DNA from: Bacilli bacterium
GTDB lineage: Bacteria; Bacillota_I; Bacilli_A; RF39; UBA660
Length of the DNA stretch: 10,920 nt
Assembly: GCA_028684435.1 (NCBI GenBank)
Contig: JAQUFX010000020.1
Location: forward strand, 8,202-19,121
Direction of reading: 5' to 3'
Translations under genes and position numbers: made by a program
The notes under the pieces: generated by a model
What the model was told of the DNA's origin: nothing
What the model saw: the letters and a program-made list of their open reading frames with translations, nothing else
Database searches by the model: none
In this document: positions 1 to 6,297 of the stretch, in pieces
Layout of the letters: the number at the start of each line of letters is the position of its first letter
Position numbering within the stretch: position 1 is the first letter of the stretch

Positions 1-177
1 TTATTTAAATTATTTAAGATTACATCATTGAATTGAATAGTTTAAAATAAATAAGACAACTTTTTAAGAGGCAATAGTTATGATATATTATATTATTTTT
101 AAGACATTTTCAAAAGATAACTAATAAGACCTTATCAAAAGATAATCATAAAAAAACATTAATTTAATAAGTTAAGG

Positions 178-206
178 TTGACTTATAATAATTAATTTCA
201 TATAAT
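178..206 (+). promoter_or_regulatory. Sigma-A type promoter for rplM-rpsI
   Basis: TTGACT at 178-183 matches the -35 consensus at five of six bases. It is followed by exactly 17 bases and then a perfect TATAAT at 201-206. Transcription would start near 213 and give a leader of about 74 bases before the rplM start. This is the best promoter match in the window, fitting a highly expressed ribosomal protein operon. It is a sequence match only. Confidence 0.8.
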
Positions 207-233
207 TTATATTGGTACATTTTATACTTTTTT

Positions 234-259
234 CTTTTATGACCTGGGAAATCATAAAG
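234..259 (+). promoter_or_regulatory. Leader hairpin upstream of rplM (possible L13 autoregulatory leader)
   Basis: TTTATGA (236-242) and TCATAAA (252-258) form a perfect 7-bp stem, extendable by a U-G pair (235/259), around the 9-base loop CCTGGGAAA. It lies inside the predicted leader, about 12 bases before the GGAAGG ribosome binding site at 271-276. Many low-GC Gram-positives carry an L13 leader structure here that is thought to let L13 repress its own operon (Rfam has an L13_leader family). Position and size fit, but I cannot match the consensus by eye. No poly-T follows the stem, so it is not a terminator; translational control is more likely. Confidence 0.45.
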
Positions 260-286
260 AGATTTGTATAGGAAGGAAATATTGAA

Positions 287-718
287 ATGAAAACATTTAT
301 GCAAAGAAAAGAAGACGTTGATCGCAAGTGGTATATAATAGATGCAAATGGGCTTCCTTTAGGTAGAATGGCTACAAAAGCTGCTCACATATTAAGAGGA
401 AAACATAAACCTACATTTACTCCCCACATTGATGGCGGTGATTTTATTATAATAGTTAATGCTGATAAAGTTAAATTAACTGGTAATAAAATTAATAACA
501 AAATGTATTACAACCATTCGGGATATCCTGGAGGATTAAGAGAACGTAATGCAAAAGCTATGATAGAAAAATATCCAGTTGAAATGGTAGAAAGAGCTAT
601 TAAAGGTATGCTTCCTAAAGGACGCTTAGGTAGACAAATGTACAAGAAATTATTTGTATATGCTGGAGCTGACCATAAACATCAAGCTCAAATGCCAAGT
701 GAATTATCAATTGATTAG
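287..718 (+). CDS. rplM: Large ribosomal subunit protein L13 (uL13)
   Basis: This is a 143-residue protein, close to the usual length of bacterial L13 (about 145). L13 binds 23S rRNA early in assembly of the 50S subunit. The family is recognisable along its whole length: WYIIDANGLPLGRMAT near the N-terminus, the HIDGGDFIIIVNADKVKLTG strand, and the signature VERAIKGMLPKGRLGRQM at residues 101-118 followed by LFVYAGADHKHQAQMP. The ATG at 287 is preceded by GGAAGG at 271-276. The gene is first in a two-gene operon with rpsI, nine bases downstream, the order normal for bacteria. Regulation probably acts through the promoter at 178-206 and the leader hairpin at 234-259. Nothing in the protein looks degraded or unusual. 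Confidence 0.97.
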   Translation: MKTFMQRKEDVDRKWYIIDANGLPLGRMATKAAHILRGKHKPTFTPHIDGGDFIIIVNADKVKLTGNKINNKMYYNHSGYPGGLRERNAKAMIEKYPVEMVERAIKGMLPKGRLGRQMYKKLFVYAGADHKHQAQMPSELSID

Positions 719-727
719 GAGAAAAAT

Positions 728-1144
728 ATGAAAAAAAATGAAATTGCTGCTACAGGCAGAAGAAAAGAGTCAATTGCTCAAGTAAAAATGAATCTAGGAA
801 AAGGAAATATTATTATTAATGGCGAAGATGTTAATGAATATATGCCTTTTGCAACTTTAGTTATGGATTTAAAACAACCGCTAGTACTTACTAATACGGA
901 AAAAACTTTTGATTTTATTATTAAAGTAAAAGGTGGAGGATTCAAAGGCCAAGCTGGAGCTATTAGATTAGGAATTACAAAATGTTTACTTGAATATGAT
1001 AAAGATGCTGATCAAACAAGAGATGATGCTTTTCGTAAAATACTAAAAATTGAAGGTATGATTACTCGCGATCCACGTGTTAAAGAACGTAAAAAGTATG
1101 GTCTTAAAAAAGCTCGTAAAGCACCTCAATTTAGTAAAAGATAG
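728..1144 (+). CDS. rpsI: Small ribosomal subunit protein S9 (uS9)
   Basis: A 138-residue S9, slightly longer than the usual 130. It lies in the 30S head, and its basic C-terminal tail reaches the P-site tRNA. Visible hallmarks are the N-terminal ATGRRKESIAQV, the core GGGFKGQAGAIRLGI at residues 69-83, the TRDPRVKERKKYG stretch, and the conserved end RKAPQFSKR, whose last Arg contacts the P-site tRNA. The ATG at 728 has AGGAG at 717-721, overlapping the rplM stop codon, so translation of the two genes is tightly linked. An intrinsic terminator begins seven bases after the stop, marking the end of the ribosomal protein operon. Confidence 0.97.
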   Translation: MKKNEIAATGRRKESIAQVKMNLGKGNIIINGEDVNEYMPFATLVMDLKQPLVLTNTEKTFDFIIKVKGGGFKGQAGAIRLGITKCLLEYDKDADQTRDDAFRKILKIEGMITRDPRVKERKKYGLKKARKAPQFSKR

Positions 1145-1150
1145 GATATT

Positions 1151-1183
1151 AAAACTCGTAAATATAATTTTACGAGCTTTTTT
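1151..1183 (+). terminator. Intrinsic terminator after rpsI
   Basis: CTCGTAAA (1155-1162) pairs perfectly with TTTACGAG (1169-1176) around the six-base loop TATAAT, followed by C and six T residues (1178-1183). A preceding run of four A residues could extend the stem across a one-base bulge. This is a standard rho-independent terminator for the rplM-rpsI transcript. The loop happens to read as a perfect -10 hexamer. Confidence 0.85.
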
Positions 1184-1198
1184 ATAGTAGGAGAGAAT

Positions 1199-1843
1199 AT
1201 GATAATAACAGAAAAAATTAATGATGAATATAATCCAGATATCATTATTAGTGATGGCTTAAATTCTTTTGTTATAGCAAGAAATAATTTACCTGATTTA
1301 TGTTGGTATCCGGAAATTAATTATTATAAAAATAATGAAGATATTGTTTTTACAATAAAAGAAGAAGATTGCGAAATATATATATTATTTGAACAATTAT
1401 ATCAAGATATTATAACTGGTAATATTTTTCCTTTAAAAGAAAAAGATTTAATAGATAAATCTTCTATTGACATAAAAAAACTTAAAAGAGAAAATGAACA
1501 AAAAAAATTAAAATTTAAAGAGATGGCTAAATCAAATGGATTGATTAATAATGGTGATATTATTTTACATAGTGAGGATTATGATGAATATGAATTTTCT
1601 AGTGTTTTAATCATTAAGAAATTAGATAATATAATTAAAATAATTTTTTCAAAAAATAAAATAAATAATAATGAAAAAATTATGTTATCCCACCCAACAT
1701 ATAATATCCGAATAAATGAAAGTGGAGGAAGATATTGGTCATTTTTTATCTTATTTGCTAATTTTAGAAGAAAATTACAAAATATTAATTGGGAAAGAAT
1801 TAATGTAGAAAATTCCAAAGATAAAATATTAAAATATAAATAA
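1199..1843 (+). CDS. Uncharacterised protein, 214 residues
   Basis: I do not recognise this protein. The ATG at 1199 has a good AGGAG at 1189-1193, and codon use matches its neighbours, so it is very likely a real gene. The product is soluble-looking, with no signal peptide or membrane segment, and rich in Lys, Glu, Asp, Asn and Ile. Residues 1-78 are acidic and aromatic (LCWYPEINYY). Residues about 92-112 are a highly charged, probably helical linker. A second part follows, with NGDIILHSEDYDEYEF near 118-133 and a notable IRINESGGRYWSFFILF at 170-186 leading to an aromatic, basic C-terminus. The two halves may be separate small domains (inference). It sits 15 bases after the rpsI terminator and 71 bases before the tilS start, with no -35/-10 pair of its own, so it may rely on readthrough. 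No function is assigned. Confidence 0.8.
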   Translation: MIITEKINDEYNPDIIISDGLNSFVIARNNLPDLCWYPEINYYKNNEDIVFTIKEEDCEIYILFEQLYQDIITGNIFPLKEKDLIDKSSIDIKKLKRENEQKKLKFKEMAKSNGLINNGDIILHSEDYDEYEFSSVLIIKKLDNIIKIIFSKNKINNNEKIMLSHPTYNIRINESGGRYWSFFILFANFRRKLQNINWERINVENSKDKILKYK

Positions 1844-1863
1844 TTATATTGAATGATTTTTTG

Positions 1864-1892
1864 TTGAAATAAAGATGTAATGATTATATACT
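1864..1892 (+). promoter_or_regulatory. Sigma-A type promoter for tilS-ftsH
   Basis: TTGAAA at 1864-1869 (five of six to consensus), a 17-base spacer and TATACT at 1887-1892 (five of six) make a strong promoter candidate. Transcription would start near 1899, leaving a leader of about 16 bases before the chosen tilS start at 1915. That short leader still contains the GGTGA ribosome binding site at 1905-1909. Confidence 0.65.
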
Positions 1893-1914
1893 ATTAAATA
1901 AGTTGGTGAATCTA

Positions 1915-3249
1915 ATGAAAAATGCTATGAATTTAATAAAAAATTTAAATATTAATAATCAAGATTATGTTATTTTAGCATGCTCTTATGGACCAGATTC
2001 AATGGTATTATTAGATTTATTAAAAAAAAATAATTTAAACATTATTGTAGCTCATGTTAATCATAAATTAAGAAAAGAATCTGATAAAGAAGAGTTTTTA
2101 TTAAAAAAATATTGTGAATCAAATAATTTAATATTTGAATTAAACACGATTAAAAAATATCCGGCTGGTAATTTAGAAATGAATGCTCGAGTTATTAGAT
2201 ATAAATTTTTTGCTAATTTAATTAAAAAATATAATGCTAAATATTTATTTACTGCTCATCATGGCGATGATTTAATGGAAACAATTTTAATGCGTTTAAC
2301 AAGAGGTTCAACTTTTAAAGGATATGCTGGCTTTAATGTTATTTCACAAAAAGATAATTATACTTTAGTTCGTCCGCTAATATTTAATACAAAAGAAGAT
2401 ATTATTAATTATGCAACATTAAATAATATATCTTATGCTTTAGATTACACGAATGAAGAAGACAATTATTTGCGTAATCGGTTCAGACATTATATATTGC
2501 CGGAGTTAAAAAAAGAAAATCCGAAAGTTCATTTGAAATTTTTAGAATTTAATCAAAATATAAATAAATATGAGGAATATTTTAATAAAGAAACTATTTT
2601 GATATATAATAAAATATATTTAGATAATATTTTAAATCTAACCGAATTTAATTTGTTAGACGAAATATTTAAAAAAAGAATATTACAAAAAATACTATCT
2701 GAAATATATGATAAAGATATTATTGATATTAATAATAATCATATAGAATTAATTATTAAATTAATTAATAGTAAAAAAAAGAATTCATATGTGATATTAC
2801 CACAAAAGTTAAAAGTATATAAAAATTATAATAAATTAAAATTTATTTTTAAAGATGAAAAATTAATTTCTTATAATTATATCTTTAATGATAATCTAAA
2901 ATTATCAAGTGGTTATTTATATTATAATATTAAAAATATTGAAGAAAAAAGTAATTTTGTTATAAGATTAAATAGTAAAGAAATAAAGCAACCATTATAT
3001 ATAAGAAATAGAAAAAATGGTGATAAAATCAAAGTTAAAAATCTTAATGGCTCAAAAAAAATAAGTTCTATTTTTATAGATAACAAATTATCAATGCAAG
3101 ATAGAAGTTCCCAACCAATATTAGAAGACAGTAATGGAGAAATATTGTGGATTCCAGGAATTAAAAAAAGTATTTTTGATAAACAAAAAGATGAAACTTA
3201 TGATATAATATTAAAGTACGAAAAAAAGGAGAGTATTAATGAAGAATAA
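1915..3249 (+). CDS. tilS: tRNA(Ile)-lysidine synthetase TilS
   Basis: TilS uses ATP and lysine to convert C34 of the CAU-anticodon tRNA-Ile to lysidine, so that it reads AUA. This is essential in most bacteria. I start at ATG 1915 (444 residues), because GGTGA at 1905-1909 gives normal spacing; an in-frame TTG at 1903 would put that site inside the gene. Family motifs are clear: HVNHKLR (47-53), TAHHGDDLMETILMRLTRG (113-131), RNRFR (187-191), and a C-terminal tRNA-binding domain with RNRKNGDKIK followed by WIPGIKKS. The PP-loop, residues 24-29, reads SYGPDS where the family usually has SGGxDS. The gene overlaps ftsH by 11 bases. In many Bacillota hpt lies between the two genes; here it is absent. 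AUA codons are abundant in this window, fitting a need for lysidine. Length is near normal, and B. subtilis TilS has about 470 residues. Confidence 0.93.
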   Translation: MKNAMNLIKNLNINNQDYVILACSYGPDSMVLLDLLKKNNLNIIVAHVNHKLRKESDKEEFLLKKYCESNNLIFELNTIKKYPAGNLEMNARVIRYKFFANLIKKYNAKYLFTAHHGDDLMETILMRLTRGSTFKGYAGFNVISQKDNYTLVRPLIFNTKEDIINYATLNNISYALDYTNEEDNYLRNRFRHYILPELKKENPKVHLKFLEFNQNINKYEEYFNKETILIYNKIYLDNILNLTEFNLLDEIFKKRILQKILSEIYDKDIIDINNNHIELIIKLINSKKKNSYVILPQKLKVYKNYNKLKFIFKDEKLISYNYIFNDNLKLSSGYLYYNIKNIEEKSNFVIRLNSKEIKQPLYIRNRKNGDKIKVKNLNGSKKISSIFIDNKLSMQDRSSQPILEDSNGEILWIPGIKKSIFDKQKDETYDIILKYEKKESINEE

Positions 3250-5203
3250 AAATTATCAAAGACAAACAATACCTTATATTATATTATTTATGGTGATAAT
3301 AAGTGTAATGATATTTTATAATTTATCTAAATATAAGGTTAATGAATTTACTTATAACGAATTTATTACCCAGTTATCTAAAGGTACAGTAGAAAAAATA
3401 GAAATTACTGAAAAAACAAGAGCTGGGGTATATTTTGTTACAGGAAAGTTAAAAAAATATTCAGAGATGGAAAGTTTTAAAGTTAATGTGCCTTTATCTG
3501 AACCGGTTTTAGAAAAAATATTAGTTTATATTACTGAAGATGAAATAGAAATGGTTACAAGTCCTAATCCAGAAAATAGTAGTTTTGTGACCATTCTTGT
3601 TAATATTATACCGACATTATTATTAATTGGGGTTATGATTTGGCTATTTACTAAAATTGGTGGAAGTAATAAGAATAGTATGGATTTTGGTAGAAGTAGG
3701 GCTAAGCTTAACGAAGAAGGAGGAACTGTAAAGTTCACTGATGTAGCGGGGTTAGTTGAAGAAAAACAAGAGGTTTCAGAATTAATAGACTTTTTAAAAC
3801 ATCCGAAAAAATTTCAAAAACTTGGTGCTAGAATTCCAAAAGGAGTATTATTAGTAGGACCTCCGGGTACAGGGAAAACTTTGCTTGCCAAAGCAGTAGC
3901 TGGAGAAGCTAATGTTCCATTTTATTATATAAGTGGATCGGATTTTGTAGAATTATTTGTAGGTGTTGGTGCATCTCGAGTTAGAGATATGTTTAAACAA
4001 GCTAAACAAACAGCTCCATGCTTAATATTTATAGATGAAATAGATGCTGTTGGACGTCAAAGAGGAACTGGTTTAGGCGGAGGACATGATGAAAGAGAGC
4101 AAACTTTAAATCAATTATTAACTGAAATGGATGGTTTTGGGGTTAATGAAGGAATCATAATAATAGCCGCAACAAATAGACCAGACGTATTAGATCCAGC
4201 ATTATTAAGACCTGGAAGATTTGATCGACAAGTAACAGTAAGCCTTCCAGATCAAAAAGAACGGGAAGCAATTTTAGGAGTTCATGCTCGTGGTAAAATT
4301 TTTGATAAATCAGTTAATTTAGAAAATTTATCAAAAAGAACTCCTGGATTTAGTGGCGCTGATTTAGAAAACTTACTTAATGAAGCTGCACTTCTTGCCG
4401 TAAGAAGAGACTTATCTTCTATTTCAATGAATGAAATTGATGAAGCAACTGATAGAGTATTAATGGGACCTGCTAAAGAAAGTAGAAAGATAACAGATAA
4501 AGAAAAAAGATTAATAGCAATACATGAATCAGGGCATGCGGTTATAGGTATAAAATTAGAATATGCAAATGAAGTACATAAAATAACTATAATTCCAAGG
4601 GGTCATGCTGGGGGTTATACGATGATGTTGCCTAAAGAAGAAAAATTTGCAGTTATGACAAAAGACGAATTACTAGCAAGTATTACTAGTTTATTATCAG
4701 GACGAGTTGCTGAAGAATTATTTTTAGGTCAAATTACAACTGGAGCTTCAGATGACTTTAAAAAAGCAACTTCTATAGCTCGTTCGATGGTTACTGAATA
4801 TGGCATGAGTGATTTAGGACCTGTTCAATTTGAACATAAAAGTGAAGGAGTATTTTTAGGGAGAGATTATAACAAGTCAAGAAATTTTTCAGATACTGTT
4901 GCTTTAGAAATTGATCAAGAAATAAGAAAAATAATTGATTTTTGTTACAAAAAAGCTTCTAAAATTATTAAACAAAATGAAGATTTAGTTATGTTATTAA
5001 CAGATACATTAATGGAAAAAGAAACTTTAACTAGAGAAGAAATTAATGAATTAGTTGAAACTGGAAAACTTTCTGGTCTAAATAATCCAAATGATTTAAA
5101 AGCTCAGGCTAAAAAATATGGTATTAAAGGATATACTAAAATGACTGAAGAAGAATTAATTAAAACAATCGATTCTGTTAAAAGTAAAAAAGACACCAAT
5201 TAA
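3239..5203 (+). CDS. ftsH: ATP-dependent zinc metalloprotease FtsH
   Basis: FtsH is the membrane-anchored hexameric AAA+ protease that degrades damaged membrane proteins and some regulators. The 654 residues show two membrane helices (about 11-29 and 116-138) flanking a small extracytoplasmic domain. An AAA+ module follows, with Walker A GPPGTGKT (207-214), Walker B FIDEID (264-269) and the second region of homology (about 311-330). The metalloprotease zinc site is HESGH (429-433), with a third ligand probably D506 in TGASDDF. All catalytic residues are intact. After the protease domain there is an extra tail, residues about 619-644 (LKAQAKKYGIKGYTKMTEEE), resembling a SAP or Rho_N helix-loop-helix motif, which is not a standard part of FtsH. 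The ATG at 3239 has AAGGAG at 3226-3231 inside tilS, and the two frames overlap by 11 bases. The stop codon lies in the loop of the terminator. Confidence 0.97.
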   Translation: MKNKNYQRQTIPYIILFMVIISVMIFYNLSKYKVNEFTYNEFITQLSKGTVEKIEITEKTRAGVYFVTGKLKKYSEMESFKVNVPLSEPVLEKILVYITEDEIEMVTSPNPENSSFVTILVNIIPTLLLIGVMIWLFTKIGGSNKNSMDFGRSRAKLNEEGGTVKFTDVAGLVEEKQEVSELIDFLKHPKKFQKLGARIPKGVLLVGPPGTGKTLLAKAVAGEANVPFYYISGSDFVELFVGVGASRVRDMFKQAKQTAPCLIFIDEIDAVGRQRGTGLGGGHDEREQTLNQLLTEMDGFGVNEGIIIIAATNRPDVLDPALLRPGRFDRQVTVSLPDQKEREAILGVHARGKIFDKSVNLENLSKRTPGFSGADLENLLNEAALLAVRRDLSSISMNEIDEATDRVLMGPAKESRKITDKEKRLIAIHESGHAVIGIKLEYANEVHKITIIPRGHAGGYTMMLPKEEKFAVMTKDELLASITSLLSGRVAEELFLGQITTGASDDFKKATSIARSMVTEYGMSDLGPVQFEHKSEGVFLGRDYNKSRNFSDTVALEIDQEIRKIIDFCYKKASKIIKQNEDLVMLLTDTLMEKETLTREEINELVETGKLSGLNNPNDLKAQAKKYGIKGYTKMTEEELIKTIDSVKSKKDTN

Positions 5204-5213
5204 GGTGTTTTTT
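5188..5213. terminator. Bidirectional terminator between ftsH and fabK
   Basis: AAAAAGACACC (through 5197) pairs with GGTGTTTTTT (from 5204) around the loop AATTAA, which contains the ftsH stop codon TAA (5201-5203). On the plus strand the right arm ends in a T run (5208-5213). On the minus strand the complement of the A run at 5185-5191 supplies the T run. One hairpin can therefore end both convergent transcripts. The GC-containing core is only five base pairs, so efficiency may be modest. Confidence 0.75.
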
Positions 5214-6135
5214 ATTTTATTTTCGAAAGTAATTTAGTGTAATTATTCATAATATTTTGAATAATATCATTAACTGATAATATTTCATTTATATTACTGG
5301 CTATTTGACCGCACATTAGTGAACCATTTAGGGTATCCCCTTCTTGAACTGCTCTTTTTAATGCTCCAATCGTAAGTTTTTTAAATTTTTCTAAAGACTT
5401 TGGTGTTTTTTCTATGGCAAAATATTTATCTGTCAAATTATTTTTTAAACACCTAACTGGCGTTCCGGTATTTTTACAAATTACAACTGTAGAATCTTCT
5501 TTAGCGTTAATAATAGCATTTTTATAATTAATATGAGCTGGGCATTCATGAGAGGCTAGAAATCTAGTGCCCATTTGAATTCCACTAGCGCCAAGAGCAA
5601 TGGAAGCTAATAATCCATTTTCGTCACAAATTCCCCCAGCTGCTATAATTGGAATATTGATATGTTTAGATATTTCGGGAATTAAAACCATACTTGATGT
5701 TTCACCGATATGTCCTCCAGCTTCGCTGCCTTCAACAATTATGGCATCTACACCTAATTTCTCCATTTTGATTGCATGTTTTAATTTAGAAACGACTGGA
5801 ATTACTATAATTTCGGCTTTTTTAAAAGTTTCTAAATAGCGTTCAGGTGAGCCAGCTCCAGTTGTTATGATTTTAACTTTTTCTTCTAAAATTACCTTTA
5901 CTAAATCATCACAATTTTTTTCCATTAACATTAAATTAACACCAAAAGGTTGGTCAGTTAAATTTTTACATTTTATTATTTCCTTTTTAAGTTCATCTTT
6001 TGTCATTCCGCCAGATGCTATTATTCCTAGTCCTCCAGCATTAGAAACCGCAGATACTAAAGGGGCATAAGATATGTGAGCCATTGCACCTTGTAAAATT
6101 GGATATTTAATATTTAATAGTTCGGTTATTTTCAT
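5212..6135 (-). CDS. fabK: Enoyl-[acyl-carrier-protein] reductase II, FabK-type FMN enzyme
   Basis: FabK reduces the trans-2-enoyl-ACP double bond in the last step of each fatty-acid elongation cycle, using NAD(P)H and FMN. The 307-residue product has the TIM-barrel FabK/nitronate monooxygenase pattern: ITELLNIKYPILQGAMA at the start, SNAGGLGIIASGG (31-43), PFGVNLML, and EGSEAGGHIGE (135-145) with the active-site-type His142. The flavin phosphate loops are AAGGI (165-169) and GASGIQMGTRF (182-192). PVRCLKN and GQIAS near the end favour FabK over a nitronate monooxygenase, the main alternative because the families are homologous. The start has a very strong AAGGAGGA upstream, read on the minus strand. 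The gene stands alone, divergent from parA and convergent with ftsH, not in a fab cluster. Other fab genes must be elsewhere if this makes fatty acids. Confidence 0.88.
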   Translation of the reverse strand: MKITELLNIKYPILQGAMAHISYAPLVSAVSNAGGLGIIASGGMTKDELKKEIIKCKNLTDQPFGVNLMLMEKNCDDLVKVILEEKVKIITTGAGSPERYLETFKKAEIIVIPVVSKLKHAIKMEKLGVDAIIVEGSEAGGHIGETSSMVLIPEISKHINIPIIAAGGICDENGLLASIALGASGIQMGTRFLASHECPAHINYKNAIINAKEDSTVVICKNTGTPVRCLKNNLTDKYFAIEKTPKSLEKFKKLTIGALKRAVQEGDTLNGSLMCGQIASNINEILSVNDIIQNIMNNYTKLLSKIK

Positions 6136-6165
6136 GCTTTTCCTCCTTGATTTTATTATATTCTT

Positions 6166-6195
6166 ATATTAACACAAGTATTGATTTAGGGTCAA
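6166..6195 (-). promoter_or_regulatory. Candidate promoter for fabK
   Basis: On the minus strand TTGACC (6195-6190, five of six to -35 consensus) is followed by 18 bases and TAATAT (6171-6166, four of six to the -10 consensus). The leader to the fabK ATG would be roughly 25 bases and would include the AAGGAGGA site. The -10 is imperfect, so this is a moderate call. I saw no FapR- or FabT-like operator that I could defend. Confidence 0.45.
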
Positions 6196-6234
6196 TTTTA
6201 ATTATTTTTGTTTTAATAAGCTTTTCATTTTTTT

Positions 6235-6270
6235 TAGACTTTTACTATCTTATATGATAAAATATTTTAT
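6235..6270 (+). promoter_or_regulatory. Extended -10 promoter for the parA operon, overlapping a palindrome
   Basis: TAGACT (6235-6240, four of six) is spaced 17 bases from TAAAAT (6258-6263, five of six), and TG at 6255-6256 gives an extended -10 element. Transcription would start near 6270, some 28 bases before the parA ATG. The -10 lies within a perfect 14-base palindrome, ATAAAATATTTTAT (6257-6270), a possible operator, although AT-only palindromes are common in this base composition. The ribosome binding region AAGGCAGTGAT (6284-6294) resembles an extended anti-16S match with two mismatches. Confidence 0.55.
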
Positions 6271-6297
6271 ATATGGAATTAAGAAGGCAGTGATAAA

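Noticed and set aside
110..145. Direct repeat TCAAAAGATAA at 110-120 and 135-145, with AATAAGAC also repeated at 50-57 and 123-130
   Set aside because: Only two copies, short and AT-rich; no regular array or palindrome, so no CRISPR or iteron call is justified. Chance is plausible at this base composition.
1..170. Possible gene or short ORF in the left intergenic region, e.g. ATG at 80 with AAGAGG at 66-71 encoding 14 residues to 124
   Set aside because: Only 14 codons, no convincing promoter ahead of it, and composition is plain AT-rich intergenic. Nothing supports translation.
1069..1084. CCACGTG in rpsI as a parS-like core
   Set aside because: It lies in a conserved coding region (RDPRV) and the flanks do not match the TGTTTCACGTGAAACA palindrome.
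1579..1818. Minus-strand open frame inside the unknown 214-residue gene, hydrophobic product
   Set aside because: It lies wholly inside a well-supported plus-strand gene, has no ribosome binding site of note, and its hydrophobicity mirrors the Lys/Asn-rich codons of the other strand.
1903..1914. Upstream TTG start for tilS at 1903
   Set aside because: It would put the GGTGA ribosome binding site inside the gene, and only 10 bases separate it from the -10 box. ATG 1915 fits both signals.
5600..6070. Plus-strand open frames opposite fabK (5600-5839 and 5867-6070)
   Set aside because: Both are antisense shadows of the conserved fabK coding region, with no start signals or recognisable product.
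6136..6297. parS site, DnaA boxes or an origin in the fabK-parA divergent region
   Set aside because: I saw no parS-like palindrome and no cluster of TTATCCACA-like 9-mers. Origin proximity is inferred from gene order only.
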